A DNA stretch of 64,000 nt from Streptomyces sp. NBRC 110035 (GCF_000829695.1 NZ_BBNN01000029.1:121024-185023), one strand, 5' to 3'. Positions 37,351-47,063 are shown, numbered from the stretch's first letter. Translations and numbers: made by a program. The notes: generated from the letters alone by a model not told the origin.

Positions 37351-38243
37351 GCGACGGGCTCCTCGGACGGCTCGGGCTCCTCGGACTGCTTGTGCTCGGC
37401 GATGCGCGCGAACTCCTCGACGGTCAGGGACTCGCCGCGGGCCTGCGGCGACACCCCGGCGGCGACCAGTGCGGCCTCCGCCGCCGCGGCCGAGCCCGCC
37501 CATCCGGCGAGGGCCGCCCGCAGGGTCTTGCGGCGCTGGGCGAAGGCCGCGTCGACGACGGCGAAGACCTCGCGCCGGGTGGCGGTGGTCCTCGGCGGCC
37601 CGTCGCGGCGGACGAGGGAGACCAGACCGCTGTCGACGTTGGGCGCCGGCCAGAACACGCTCCGCCCGATGGCGCCGGACCGCTTGACCTCGGCGTACCA
37701 GTTGGCCTTGACCGAGGGTACGCCGTACACCTTCGAGCCGGGCGGGGCGGCGAGCCGGTCGGCGACCTCGGCCTGGACCATGACGAGGCTGCGCTCGATG
37801 CTCGGGAAGGTCTCGAGCATGTGCAGCAGCACCGGGACGGCCACGTTGTAGGGCAGGTTGGCGACCAGCGCGGTCGGGGCGGGTCCCGGCAGCTCGGTGA
37901 CCCGCATCGCGTCGCAGTGGACCAGCGCGAACCGGTCGGCGCGCTGCGGCATCCGGGCCGCGACGGTCGCGGGCAGCGCGGCGGCCAGGACGTCGTCGAT
38001 CTCGACGGCGGTGACCCGGTCGGCGGCCTCCAGCAGCGCCAGGGTGAGCGAGCCGAGCCCCGGGCCGACCTCGACGACCACGTCGTCGGGGCGGACCTCG
38101 GCGGTGCGCACGATACGGCGGACCGTGTTCGCGTCGATCACGAAGTTCTGACCGCGCTGCTTGGTGGGCCGTACGCCGAGCGCGGCCGCGAGTTCGCGGA
38201 CGTCGGCGGGGCCCAGGAGGGCGTCGGGGGTGGGGCTCGTCAC
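37347..38243 (-). CDS. ksgA: 16S rRNA (adenine1518/1519-N6)-dimethyltransferase
   Basis: 298 aa, GTG 38241-38243. Dimethylates two adjacent adenines in helix 45 of 16S rRNA. SAM motif I is VVVEVGPGLGSLTLALLE; the catalytic NLPYN is in VANLPYNVAVP; the N-terminal QNFVIDANTVRRIV is also family-specific. The C-terminal Glu/Pro-rich tail (about 15 aa) is extra. Coupled to ispE. Confidence 0.96.
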   Translation of the reverse strand: MTSPTPDALLGPADVRELAAALGVRPTKQRGQNFVIDANTVRRIVRTAEVRPDDVVVEVGPGLGSLTLALLEAADRVTAVEIDDVLAAALPATVAARMPQRADRFALVHCDAMRVTELPGPAPTALVANLPYNVAVPVLLHMLETFPSIERSLVMVQAEVADRLAAPPGSKVYGVPSVKANWYAEVKRSGAIGRSVFWPAPNVDSGLVSLVRRDGPPRTTATRREVFAVVDAAFAQRRKTLRAALAGWAGSAAAAEAALVAAGVSPQARGESLTVEEFARIAEHKQSEEPEPSEEPVA

Positions 38244-38276
38244 GGGACAAGGGTACGGGGCGCGGGACCCCGCAGG

Positions 38277-39176
38277 TCACGCCTGTGGATAACCGAAGGC
38301 CCGTGCCGTGTTCGCCGCGAGGGCCGTGGCGAGGGTGTCCTCGTCCGTGCCGCGTACGGCCGCCATGGCCCGCACGGTGACCGGCACCAGGTACGGGGCG
38401 CCCGGCCGGCCGCGGTGGGGCACCGGTGTCAGGAAGGGGGCGTCGGTCTCGACCAGGAGGAGCTCCGGCGGGGCCACGGCGAGGGCGTCGCGCAGGTTCC
38501 GGGCGTTCTTGAAGGTGACGTTCCCGGCGAACGACATGAAGTACCCGGCACGGGCGCAGATCTCCGCCATCTCCGCGTCCCCCGAGTAGCAGTGGAAGAC
38601 GGTGCGCTCCGGTGCGCCCTCCTCCTTGAGCACGCGCAGTACGTCGGCGTGGGCGTCGCGGTCGTGGATGACCAGGGCCTTGCCGTGCCGCTTGGCGATC
38701 TCGATGTGGGCACGGAAGGAGCGCTCCTGCGCCTCCTTGCCTTCGGGCCCGGTGCGGAAGTAGTCGAGTCCGGTCTCGCCGACGCCCTTGACCTGCGGCA
38801 GCGCGGCCAGCCGGTCGATCTCGGCGAGCGCCTCGTCCAGGGCCGCGTCCCCGCCCGGCTCCCGCGCGCCCTGCCGCGACCAGCCGTCAGGGTCGCCGTG
38901 CACGATGCGGGGGGCCTCGTTCGGATGCAGGGCGACGGTCGCGTGCACGCCCTCGTACGCGGCGGCCGTGTCCGCCGCCCAGCGCGAGCCCGCAAGGTCG
39001 CAGCCGACCTGGACCACCGTCGTCACCCCCACCGACGCGGCCTTGGCGAGTCCTTCCTCCACCGTGCCGGACTGCATGTCGAGGTGGGTGTGCGAGTCCG
39101 CGACCGGTACCCGCAGCGGCTCCGGAAGCGGCGGGGCGGCGTTCCGGTCGGAGGTGTCGGAGGTGTTCGAAGGCAT
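38277..39176 (-). CDS. TatD-family metal-dependent DNase/hydrolase
   Basis: 299 aa. First metal motif SHTHLD near residue 28, then GVGETGLDYF, ALVIHDRDA, TVFHCYSGD and LLLVETDAPFLTP. TIM-barrel hydrolase family with 3'-5' exonuclease activity in E. coli TatD. The gene lies only 33 bp upstream of ksgA on the same strand, so they are likely cotranscribed. In S. coelicolor rpfD (SCO3150) lies next to ksgA; no such gene is seen here. Confidence 0.92.
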   Translation of the reverse strand: MPSNTSDTSDRNAAPPLPEPLRVPVADSHTHLDMQSGTVEEGLAKAASVGVTTVVQVGCDLAGSRWAADTAAAYEGVHATVALHPNEAPRIVHGDPDGWSRQGAREPGGDAALDEALAEIDRLAALPQVKGVGETGLDYFRTGPEGKEAQERSFRAHIEIAKRHGKALVIHDRDAHADVLRVLKEEGAPERTVFHCYSGDAEMAEICARAGYFMSFAGNVTFKNARNLRDALAVAPPELLLVETDAPFLTPVPHRGRPGAPYLVPVTVRAMAAVRGTDEDTLATALAANTARAFGYPQA

Positions 39177-39435
39177 GCCCCGATCCTACGGAAGGCCGTG
39201 CACGCACCGTCCGGACCCGGGGCGACGCGGGCGACGGTCCGGCTCGGGAGGCCGTCTCCGCCGGGCACACCGTCCCCGCCCGAGGAGGCACGGAACCGCT
39301 CCGGCCTGCGGCCCCACCGCCCGGCCACGAGCCGAGGCCACCCCGCCACGCACCACCGCCCCGCCATCGGCCCACCACGCACCACCGCGCCCCACGACGA
39401 GAAAGCAGGCCTCCGACGGCGCCTGCCGCCCCCGC

Positions 39436-40284
39436 TCACCCCACGGAGCGCTTCGCTGCCACCACCGCGTCGAAGACCTCCCGCTTGGGCACCCCCGCCT
39501 CCACGGCGACCGCCGCGATGGCCTCCTTGCGGCGCTCCCCCGCCTCCTCGCGCACCCGTACCCGGCGTACCAGCTCGGTGGCGTCCACTTCCTCGGGCCC
39601 GTGGTCCGGGGCACCCTCGACGACGACGGTGATCTCGCCGCGTACGCCCTCGGCCGCCCATGCGGCCAGCTCGGCCAGGGGACCGCGCCTGACCTCCTCG
39701 TACGTCTTGGTCAGTTCACGGCAGACGGCGGCACGCCGCTCCGCGCCGAACACCTCGGCCATCGCGGCGAGGGTGGCGTCGAGCCGGTGCGGGGACTCGA
39801 AGTAGACGAGGGTGCGCCGCTCCCCGGCGACCTCCCGCAACCGCCCCAGCCGCTCCCCGGCCTTGCGGGGCAGGAACCCCTCGAAGCAGAACCGGTCCAC
39901 GGGCAGCCCGGACAGGGCGAGCGCGGTGAGTACGGCGGACGGTCCGGGCACGGCGGTGACCTTGACGTCCCGCTCGACGGCGGCGGCGACCAGCCGGTAG
40001 CCGGGGTCGGACACGGACGGCATCCCGGCGTCCGTCACGAGCAGCACGCGGGCGCCGCCCGCCAGCTCCTCGACCAGTTCGGGCGTACGGGCGGACTCGT
40101 TGCCCTCGAAGTAGGAGACGACCCGCCCCTTGGGGGTGACGCCGAGTGCCTGGGTCAGCCGCCGCAGCCGCCGGGTGTCCTCGGCGGCGACGACGTCGGC
40201 GCCGGCCAGCTCCTCGGCGAGCCGGGGCGGGGCGTCGGAGACGTCGCCGATGGGGGTGCCTGCGAGTACGAGGATTCCGGTCAC
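39436..40284 (-). CDS. rsmI: 16S rRNA (cytidine1402-2'-O)-methyltransferase
   Basis: 282 aa from GTG 40282-40284: GGGAGG is nine bases upstream, whereas it directly abuts the ATG at 40291-40293, which is therefore less likely. Tetrapyrrole-methylase fold: ILVLAGTPIGDVSDAPPRL, AAEDTRRLRRL, VTDAGMPSVSDPG, TAVPGPSAVLTALALSGL and FCFEGFLPRK are all RsmI signatures. The 39177-39435 gap downstream shows no gene. Confidence 0.95.
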   Translation of the reverse strand: MTGILVLAGTPIGDVSDAPPRLAEELAGADVVAAEDTRRLRRLTQALGVTPKGRVVSYFEGNESARTPELVEELAGGARVLLVTDAGMPSVSDPGYRLVAAAVERDVKVTAVPGPSAVLTALALSGLPVDRFCFEGFLPRKAGERLGRLREVAGERRTLVYFESPHRLDATLAAMAEVFGAERRAAVCRELTKTYEEVRRGPLAELAAWAAEGVRGEITVVVEGAPDHGPEEVDATELVRRVRVREEAGERRKEAIAAVAVEAGVPKREVFDAVVAAKRSVG

Positions 40285-40461
40285 GCCTGTCATCCTCCCA
40301 GCACCGGCGCCCCCGCGGGAACGGCCCGTACCCGCACCCGGCGCGCCCCCGCGGCCTCCGCGGCCGGGCATACCCGGGGAGGGCCGGGCACACCCGGGGC
40401 ATACCGGGTCCATCCCGCCCGTGCACGGGACTCGCACAGCGCCGTTCCCTACGATGGCGCG

Positions 40462-42204
40462 GTGACGAGTACCGCGTCCTCCACGGACACCCGGCAGGAA
40501 CAGCCGCCGCAGGACCAGCAATCGCCGTGGCAGCAGCGGCTGAGCCGTTTCGGCTACACGGCGAGGTCCGGGGGCGACGTCCGCGACCGCCTGGTCCCTC
40601 CGTACACGAAGCCGTCCGGCAGGCTGTGGACGGCGCTCGGGGTGCCGCCGGGACTCGGCGAGAGGATCGCCCGCTGGTCGGGCTGGGGCGGTCCGCTGCT
40701 GGTCGCGCTGGTGGCGGGGGTGCTGCGCTTCTGGAACCTGGGCAGCCCCAGGAAGGTGATATTCGACGAGACGTACTACGCGAAGGACGCGTGGGCGCTG
40801 GTCCACCGCGGCTTCGAGGTCAACTGGGACAAGAACGCCGACAGCCTGGTCCTCTCCTCCGGCGGGGACGTCTCGATCCCGATCGAAGCGGCGTACGTGG
40901 TGCATCCGCCGGTCGGGAAGTACGTCATCGGGCTGGGCGAGCTGATGTTCGGGTTCGACCCGTTCGGCTGGCGGTTCATGACGGCCCTGCTCGGCACGCT
41001 GTCGGTGCTGGTGCTGTGCCGGATCGGCCGGCGCCTGTTCCGTTCGACGTTCCTCGGCTGCCTGGCGGGCGCGCTGATGGCGGTGGACGGGCTGCACTTC
41101 GTGATGAGCCGCACCGCGCTGCTCGACGGGGTGCTGATGTTCTTCGTACTGGCGGCCTTCGGCTGCCTGGTCGTCGACCGGGACCGGGCGCGGGAGAGGC
41201 TCGCGGCCGCGCTGCCCGTGGGCACCGACGGCAGGACCCTGCCGGACGCGCACATCGCCGCCGCCACACGGCTGGGCCTGCGGCCGTGGCGGCTGGCGGC
41301 GGGGCTGATGATGGGCCTGGCGTTCGCCACGAAGTGGAACGGCCTGTACATCATGGCCGCGTTCTGTGTGATGTCGGTGCTGTGGGACGTCGGCTCCCGC
41401 CGGACCGCGGGCGCCCACCGCCCGGTCCGGGCCGTCGTGCGGCGCGACCTGGGCTGGGCGTTCCTGTCCACGGTCCCCGTCGCCCTGGCCACCTACGTCA
41501 CGTCCTGGACCGGCTGGTTCCTCTCCGCCGCCGACGGCAGCGGCGGCTACTACCGCGACTGGGCGGTGACCGACGGCAAGGACAGCTCCTGGTCGTGGCT
41601 GTTCCCCGACTGGTGGCGCAGCTTCTGGCACTACGAGACCCAGGTGTACGAGTTCCACGTCGGCCTGTCCTCGCCGCACCCCTACGAGTCCAACCCGTGG
41701 AGCTGGATCGTCGCGGGCCGCCCGGTCTCGTTCTTCTACGAGTCGCCTGCGCCCGGCGCGGACGGCTGCCCGGCCGACGCGGCCGAGAAGTGCGCCCGCG
41801 AGGTACTGGCCCTGGGCACGCCCCTGCTGTGGTGGGTGGGCTGCTTCGCGCTCCTCTACGTCCTGTGGCGGTGGTTCTTCCGCCGGGACTGGCGGGCGGG
41901 CGCCATCGCCTGCGGCATCGCGGCCGGCTATCTGCCCTGGTTCTTCTACCAGGAGCGCACGATCTTCTTCTTCTACTCCGTCGTCTTCCTCCCCTTCCTG
42001 TGCCTGGCGGTGGCGATGCTCCTGGGCGCGCTCGTCGGCCCGCCCCGGGCGGGCGACACCCGCCGCGTGGCGGGTGCCACGGCAGCGGGCGTGCTGACCC
42101 TGCTGATCGCCTGGAACTTCATCTACTTCTGGCCCGTCTACACCGGCACCTCCATCCCCATCGACGACTGGCGGGCGCGGATGTGGCTGGACACGTGGGT
42201 CTAG
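40462..42204 (+). CDS. pmt: Protein O-mannosyltransferase (PMT, GT39)
   Basis: 580 aa from GTG 40462. A -10-like TACGAT ends six bases before the GTG and there is no Shine-Dalgarno sequence, suggesting a leaderless message. Transfers mannose from polyprenyl-phosphate-mannose to secreted proteins. About 10-11 membrane segments; the loop-1 catalytic Asp-Glu is in KVIFDETYYAKDA (near 95), followed by HPPVGKYVIGLGE. Conserved C-terminal block WFFYQERTIFFFYSVVFLPF. In S. coelicolor Pmt (SCO3154) modifies surface proteins and is needed for phiC31 infection. Confidence 0.93.
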   Translation: MTSTASSTDTRQEQPPQDQQSPWQQRLSRFGYTARSGGDVRDRLVPPYTKPSGRLWTALGVPPGLGERIARWSGWGGPLLVALVAGVLRFWNLGSPRKVIFDETYYAKDAWALVHRGFEVNWDKNADSLVLSSGGDVSIPIEAAYVVHPPVGKYVIGLGELMFGFDPFGWRFMTALLGTLSVLVLCRIGRRLFRSTFLGCLAGALMAVDGLHFVMSRTALLDGVLMFFVLAAFGCLVVDRDRARERLAAALPVGTDGRTLPDAHIAAATRLGLRPWRLAAGLMMGLAFATKWNGLYIMAAFCVMSVLWDVGSRRTAGAHRPVRAVVRRDLGWAFLSTVPVALATYVTSWTGWFLSAADGSGGYYRDWAVTDGKDSSWSWLFPDWWRSFWHYETQVYEFHVGLSSPHPYESNPWSWIVAGRPVSFFYESPAPGADGCPADAAEKCAREVLALGTPLLWWVGCFALLYVLWRWFFRRDWRAGAIACGIAAGYLPWFFYQERTIFFFYSVVFLPFLCLAVAMLLGALVGPPRAGDTRRVAGATAAGVLTLLIAWNFIYFWPVYTGTSIPIDDWRARMWLDTWV

Positions 42205-42478
42205 CTGGGCAAACGTCCCACGGGGACGCGGCGGAACGCCGCGCCCTCCCGGTCGTTGTGGGCCGTTGCCGAGGTAGAACTCCTGATGTCGCCGGGCTGC
42301 TCGGATGGGTCTGACGGTCAGGCCGGTCTCGGTGGGGCAGCCGTCCATGGGGTCACCGGGGTTTCCTCAACGAAAGGATCTCTTGAGGTGACTCGGCCCA
42401 GGGGGTTCCGCGAGCCGCGATGAGTCCTGCGGCGTCCGGCGGTCCTACGGTGGAACCCGTTACCGAGGAGGACTCCGG

Positions 42479-43042
42479 ATGCGCAGCGTGACCTGTTCGA
42501 TGAACGTCTCACTCGACGGCTACATCGTCGGGCCGGACGGCGGCTTCGACTGGACGGGCCCCGACGAGGAGGTCTTTCGCTTCTGGATCGACGAGATTCG
42601 AGAGGTCGGCGTCCACCTGTTGGGACGACGGCTGTACGAGACGATGCTGTACTGGGAGAACGCCGACCAGGATCCAGCGCTCGACGACTCCCTGCGCGAG
42701 TGGACCGCGCTCTGGAAGCCGCTCCCGAAGGTGGTGTTCTCCACCACCTTGTCGGCGGTGCAGGGCCATGCCCGCCTGGCCTCCGGCGGCCTGGCGGAGG
42801 AGATCGGGCGGTTGCGGGCCGAGCCGGGGGAGGGCGACATCGCGATCGGCGGCGCGACTCTCGCCGCCGAGGCGGCCGCGTCGGGGCTGATCGACGAGTA
42901 CCGGGCCATGGTCCACCCGGTGCTGGTCGGCGGTGGCGTTCCGTTCTTTCCCCAACGCGGGCGCCGGGTGGATCTCGAACTCGTCGAGACCCGCACCTTC
43001 GGCTCGAAGGTCGTCTACCTCCGCCACCGCGTGGCGCGTTAG
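42479..43042 (+). CDS. RibD-C/dihydrofolate-reductase-like protein
   Basis: 187 aa, ATG 42479 with GAGGAGG eight bases upstream. N-terminal VTCSMNVSLDGYIVGPDG and GRRLYETMLYWE, then GDIAIGGATLAAEAAASGLI and VHPVLVGGGVPFFP are the family blocks. Function unknown; related to the gene at 14226. Unremarkable upstream interval 42205-42478 (274 bp, no gene). Confidence 0.88.
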   Translation: MRSVTCSMNVSLDGYIVGPDGGFDWTGPDEEVFRFWIDEIREVGVHLLGRRLYETMLYWENADQDPALDDSLREWTALWKPLPKVVFSTTLSAVQGHARLASGGLAEEIGRLRAEPGEGDIAIGGATLAAEAAASGLIDEYRAMVHPVLVGGGVPFFPQRGRRVDLELVETRTFGSKVVYLRHRVAR

Positions 43043-43484
43043 CCGGCTCGGCCGCCGAGCCCTGGGAAGAACGGCCCGGCCGGTGACGTCCTCCCAGTGA
43101 AGATCACTTCCAGTGTCCGCCGAGGACGAGGGCGGCGCGGGTGATGCAGCCGATTCGGCTCGGGCGAGGGTGACGTGGCGCAGGGTGCACCGGCGGCCGG
43201 TCCGTGCGCGCCGGCCTTCGCGGCGCCCGAAGGGGCTACGGAGCGGGACGTACGGAGAGACGGAGAGACGGAGAGACGGGGGTGCCCGCAGGAGGAACGC
43301 CCCTTCATCCGTTCGAAGGCGGGCCGACCGCGAACAGATGTCGGTCGGGAGCGATCTCCTTTCGGACAACAAAGGTCAACTGCCGTCCCTGGCGTCGCTC
43401 CTTGTGCGTAGAGTGCTCACTCGCCGAACTTTCTGAACACGTTCATAAGACGTGGGAGGTCCGGCGGGGGAGGGGAAGCGCCCG
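43043..43484. other. 442-bp interval without a supported gene
   Basis: Short overlapping open frames only, none with a ribosome site or recognisable domain. It contains three tandem copies of ACGGAGAG (43252-43275) and a TGAAC-AC-GTTCA inverted repeat (43434-43445) that may belong to the promoter of the following transpeptidase gene. Confidence 0.5.
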
Positions 43485-45137
43485 ATGGGCAAGGGGGTCA
43501 AGGCGACCGCCATCGGCGGTGTGTTCGCGGTGATGGTGGGTGGGGCCGGGTACGGGGTCCACACCATCGTGTCGGCGGTGAACGACGACGGGGGCGGCGG
43601 CGGTTCGGACGCGGCCGTGACGAAGAAGTCCGGGCCGCCGGACGAGGAGGAGGTCGAGAAGGCGAGCGCGACGTTCTTCGCGGCCTGGGAGAAGGGGCGG
43701 GCGACGCGGGCGGCGTCGTACACGAACAACGCCGAGGACGCCGCCCCGCTGCTGGCGGCCTACGGCGAGGACGCCCGCATCACCGATGTCGAGATCACGC
43801 CCGGCACGGTCTCCGGCACCACCGTGCCGTTCCGCGTGGAGGCGACCGTCTCGTACGACGGGAAGTCCGCACCGCTCGCCTACAAGAGTGAGTTGACCGT
43901 GGTACGCGGGCAGACCACCGGGCGGGCGCTGGTCGACTGGGAGCCGTCCGTCGTCCACCCGGAGCTCGAGGACGGCGACACCCTGGTCACCGGGGAGTCC
44001 GCCCAGCCGCCGATCGAGGCCGTGGACCGGGACGGCACGGTGCTGACGGAGGACGACCACCCCTCCCTCGGACCGGTGCTGGACACGCTGCGCGAGAAGT
44101 ACGGCGACAAGGCGGGCGGCACCCCCGGCATCGAGCTGACGATCCGGCACGCCGAGAGCGCCGGCGGTGGGGCGGGTGCCGCCGACTCCACGCTGGCGAC
44201 CCTCGCGAAGGGCAAGCCCGGCAAGCTGCGGACGACGCTCAGCGCGGGCGTGCAGGCCGCCGCCGAGAAGGCGGTGAAGGAGTTCGCCGAGTCGTCGGTG
44301 GTCGCCGTGCAGCCGAGCACCGGCGAGGTGCTGGCCGTGGCCAACCACCGCCAGGACGGGTTCAACGCGGCGTTCCAGGGCCGGGTCGCCCCCGGATCCA
44401 CCATGAAGATCATCACTGCGGCCATGCTCATCGACAACGGCGTGGCCTCGATGAACGGTCCGGCTCCCTGCCCGCCCACCGCGACCTGGCAGAGCCAGAC
44501 CTTCAAGAACCTCACCGGCATGGAACCGAACGAGGGCGCCACCCTCGCCGACAGCTTCCTGCGCTCCTGCAACACGGCCTTCATCAAGCTCATCGACGAG
44601 AACCCGCTGACCGACGCCTCGCTCACCCAGGAGGCGCAGGAGCGGTTCGGGCTCGGCCGGGACGACTGGGCGACCGGCATCGTCTCCTTCGACGGCAGCG
44701 TCCCCGCGGTCGGCGGTCCGGACCGCGCGGCGAACGCCATCGGCCAGGGCCAGGTGCAGATGAACCCGCTGAACATGGCGTCGGTGACGGCCACCGCCAT
44801 CACCGGCACCTTCCGCCAGCCCTACCTCGTCTCCCCGGAGCTCGACGGCCGGCAGCTGGCGCAGGCGAAGGGTCTGCCGGCGGACACCGCGAGCCAGGTG
44901 AAGCAGATGATGCGTCTGACGGCCACACAGGGCACCGCCGCGCAGGCGATGTCCGGGCTCGGCGGCGACATCGGCGCGAAGACCGGCTCCGCGGAGGTCG
45001 ACGGCAACGCCACCTCCGACAGCTGGTTCACCGGCTTCCGGGGCGACGTCGCGGCGGCGGCCATGACCCAGCAGGGCGGTCACGGCGGCGACGCGGCCGG
45101 TCCGATTGTCGCAGCTGTGCTACGAGCGGGCGGCTGA
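43485..45137 (+). CDS. Class B-like penicillin-binding transpeptidase with NTF2-like domain, copy 1
   Basis: 550 aa from ATG 43485 (AGGGGAAG upstream). An N-terminal membrane anchor (TAIGGVFAVMVGGAGYGVHTI) and a Gly/Asp-rich linker precede an NTF2/MecA_N-like domain (about 55-165). The transpeptidase domain has SxxK in GSTMK (near residue 305), SxN in SCN (near 361) and KTGSAEV (near 499). Likely cross-links peptidoglycan outside the membrane. With the next gene it corresponds to the S. coelicolor pair SCO3156/SCO3157. Confidence 0.92.
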   Translation: MGKGVKATAIGGVFAVMVGGAGYGVHTIVSAVNDDGGGGGSDAAVTKKSGPPDEEEVEKASATFFAAWEKGRATRAASYTNNAEDAAPLLAAYGEDARITDVEITPGTVSGTTVPFRVEATVSYDGKSAPLAYKSELTVVRGQTTGRALVDWEPSVVHPELEDGDTLVTGESAQPPIEAVDRDGTVLTEDDHPSLGPVLDTLREKYGDKAGGTPGIELTIRHAESAGGGAGAADSTLATLAKGKPGKLRTTLSAGVQAAAEKAVKEFAESSVVAVQPSTGEVLAVANHRQDGFNAAFQGRVAPGSTMKIITAAMLIDNGVASMNGPAPCPPTATWQSQTFKNLTGMEPNEGATLADSFLRSCNTAFIKLIDENPLTDASLTQEAQERFGLGRDDWATGIVSFDGSVPAVGGPDRAANAIGQGQVQMNPLNMASVTATAITGTFRQPYLVSPELDGRQLAQAKGLPADTASQVKQMMRLTATQGTAAQAMSGLGGDIGAKTGSAEVDGNATSDSWFTGFRGDVAAAAMTQQGGHGGDAAGPIVAAVLRAGG

Positions 45138-45317
45138 CCGCGACGCGCGGAAGGCGGGACTCTAGGCTGGTGGCCGTCATGGGCAGGTGAGCGCCGCATG
45201 AACAGCGGGCCGGTATGACGGTACGACCATCCGCCTACGGCCTGTCGGCCTATCGACCTGTCGACCTGCCGGCCGGTCAGCCCGGCGGATGCGGACTTTG
45301 CGGAGGATCGGACAGCA

Positions 45318-46988
45318 GTGGGCAACAGAAGGCGCGTCGCCGAGCGACGGAAGACCAACCCCGCCGTACTCGGCGGGGTGATCGCCGCCGTCGTCGGGGG
45401 TGCCGGATTCGGTGCCTACGCGCTGTTCGGGGGCGGGTCCGGGTCCGAGGGCGACCCCGGGGCGGCCGCCACCCAGCAGGCCAGGGCCAAGAGCGGCCCG
45501 CTGTCCGCCGCCGAGGTCACCGCCGCGGCCGACCGCTTCCTCACCGCCTGGCAGCAGGGCAAGGTCGGCGAGGCCGCCGACGCCACCGACGACCCGGAGG
45601 CGGCCACCGCCCTGCTCACCGGCTACGCCAAGGACGCCCGCGTCGAGGACGTCACCCTCACCGCCGGCGCCCGCACCGGCACCGAGGTCCCGTTCTCCGT
45701 CAAGGGCACGGTGGCGTACGAGGAGATCACCGAGCCGCTGGCGTACGACAGCAGGCTGACCGTCGTACGCCGGGACGGGGACGGCGAACCGCGGGTCGCG
45801 TGGCAGCCCTCGGTCGTGCACCCCGACCTCGAGGACGGCGACAAGCTGGTCACCGGGAAGACGGACACCCCGCCGATCAGGGCGCTGGACCGGGACGGCG
45901 GCGAGCTGACCACCAAGGACTACCCGTCCCTGGGCCCGGTCCTCGACGGGCTGCGCGAGAAGTACGGGAAGACGGCGGGCGGCGAGGCCGGCATCGAGCT
46001 GCGGGTCGTCCGCGGCGAGAAGTCCAAGAAGGCGGAGGCCTCCGACAAGACCGTGCTGGAGGTGAGCGAGGGCACCCCCGGGACGGTGCAGACCACGCTG
46101 GACCCGGCCTTCCAGGCGGCGGCCGAGGAGCAGGTGGCCAAGAAGGCCAAGTCGTCGGTGGTGCTGATGCGGCCGTCGACCGGCGAGATACTCGCCGCCG
46201 CGAACTCCTCGCGCGGCTTCAACACCGCGTTCCAGGGTTCGCTGGCCCCGGGTTCGACGATGAAGGTGCTCACCGCCTCGCTGCTCATCGAGAAGGGCCT
46301 CGCGTCCAGCGACAAGAAGCACCCGTGCCCGAAGTACTCCAGCTACGGCGGCTGGAAGTTCCAGAACCTCGACAAGTTCGAGATCAAGGGCGGCACGTTC
46401 CGCGACAGCTTCGGCGCCTCCTGCAACACCGCCTTCATCAGCCAGGCGTCCGAACTGGAGGACGACGACCTGACCGAGCAGGCGCAGGAGGTCTTCGGGC
46501 TCTCCCGCAACGACTGGCAGATCGGTGTCTCGTCCTTCGACGGCTCGGTGCCGGTGCAGAAGGACGCCCCCATGGCGGCCTCCCTGATCGGCCAGGGCGG
46601 AGTCCGGATGAACCCGCTGAACATGGCGTCGGTGTCGGCGACCGTCAAGGCGGGCGAGTTCCACCAGCCGTACCTGGTGTCGCCGGAGGTGGACGGCCGG
46701 AAGCTGGCCACCGCCTCGCGCACCATGTCGGCCGGGACGGTGACGCAGCTGCGGCAGCTGATGTCCTACACGGCGACCAGCGGCACCGCGGCGAAGGCGA
46801 TGGCCGGGGTCGGCGGCGACAAGGGCGCGAAGACCGGCTCGGCCGAGGTCGACGGGCAGAAGAAGCCCAACGGCTGGTTCACCGCGTACCGCGGGGACCT
46901 CGCCGCGGCGGGAGTCGTCCAGGCGGCCGGCCACGGCGGTTCGACGGCGGGCCCGATCGTGGCGAGCCTGCTGAAGCTCGGCGACTGA
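45318..46988 (+). CDS. Class B-like penicillin-binding transpeptidase with NTF2-like domain, copy 2
   Basis: 556 aa from GTG 45318. Same plan as copy 1: short basic N-terminus (GNRRRVAERRKTN), membrane anchor (VLGGVIAAVVGGAGFGAYALF), NTF2-like domain, then transpeptidase with GSTMK (near 313), SCN and KTGSAEV. Shared blocks such as VVHPDLEDGD, SLGPVLDGLREKYG, RMNPLNMASVSAT and YLVSPEVDGR show a tandem duplication. The 180-bp spacer has an imperfect CGACCTGT/CGGCCTAT repeat (about 45239-45275). Confidence 0.92.
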   Translation: MGNRRRVAERRKTNPAVLGGVIAAVVGGAGFGAYALFGGGSGSEGDPGAAATQQARAKSGPLSAAEVTAAADRFLTAWQQGKVGEAADATDDPEAATALLTGYAKDARVEDVTLTAGARTGTEVPFSVKGTVAYEEITEPLAYDSRLTVVRRDGDGEPRVAWQPSVVHPDLEDGDKLVTGKTDTPPIRALDRDGGELTTKDYPSLGPVLDGLREKYGKTAGGEAGIELRVVRGEKSKKAEASDKTVLEVSEGTPGTVQTTLDPAFQAAAEEQVAKKAKSSVVLMRPSTGEILAAANSSRGFNTAFQGSLAPGSTMKVLTASLLIEKGLASSDKKHPCPKYSSYGGWKFQNLDKFEIKGGTFRDSFGASCNTAFISQASELEDDDLTEQAQEVFGLSRNDWQIGVSSFDGSVPVQKDAPMAASLIGQGGVRMNPLNMASVSATVKAGEFHQPYLVSPEVDGRKLATASRTMSAGTVTQLRQLMSYTATSGTAAKAMAGVGGDKGAKTGSAEVDGQKKPNGWFTAYRGDLAAAGVVQAAGHGGSTAGPIVASLLKLGD

Positions 46989-47003
46989 CCGGTCCGGGCG
47001 CCG

Positions 47004-47063
47004 GTCCGTCCATGCGTGCGTCCGTGCGTCCGTCCGTGCGTCCGTCCGTCCGTCCGTCAGTGC
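47004..47063. repeat. Tetranucleotide repeat, GTCC/GTGC, about 15 units
   Basis: Fifteen 4-bp units from 47004 to 47063, mostly GTCC with interspersed GTGC, one ATGC and one GTCA. Four consecutive GTCC units are at 47040-47055. It fills the gap between the second transpeptidase gene and ssgE and enters the last codons of ssgE. Confidence 0.85.

Noticed and set aside
42205..42478. Possible transposase remnant before the RibD-like gene
   Set aside because: No frame gave a recognisable motif or inverted repeats.
43113..43436. Short plus-strand frame of 107 codons
   Set aside because: No ribosome site, Arg-rich, and crosses the 8-bp tandem repeat and promoter region.
47004..47063. Possible CRISPR or attachment site
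   Set aside because: A plain tetranucleotide repeat without spacers, integrase or tRNA.
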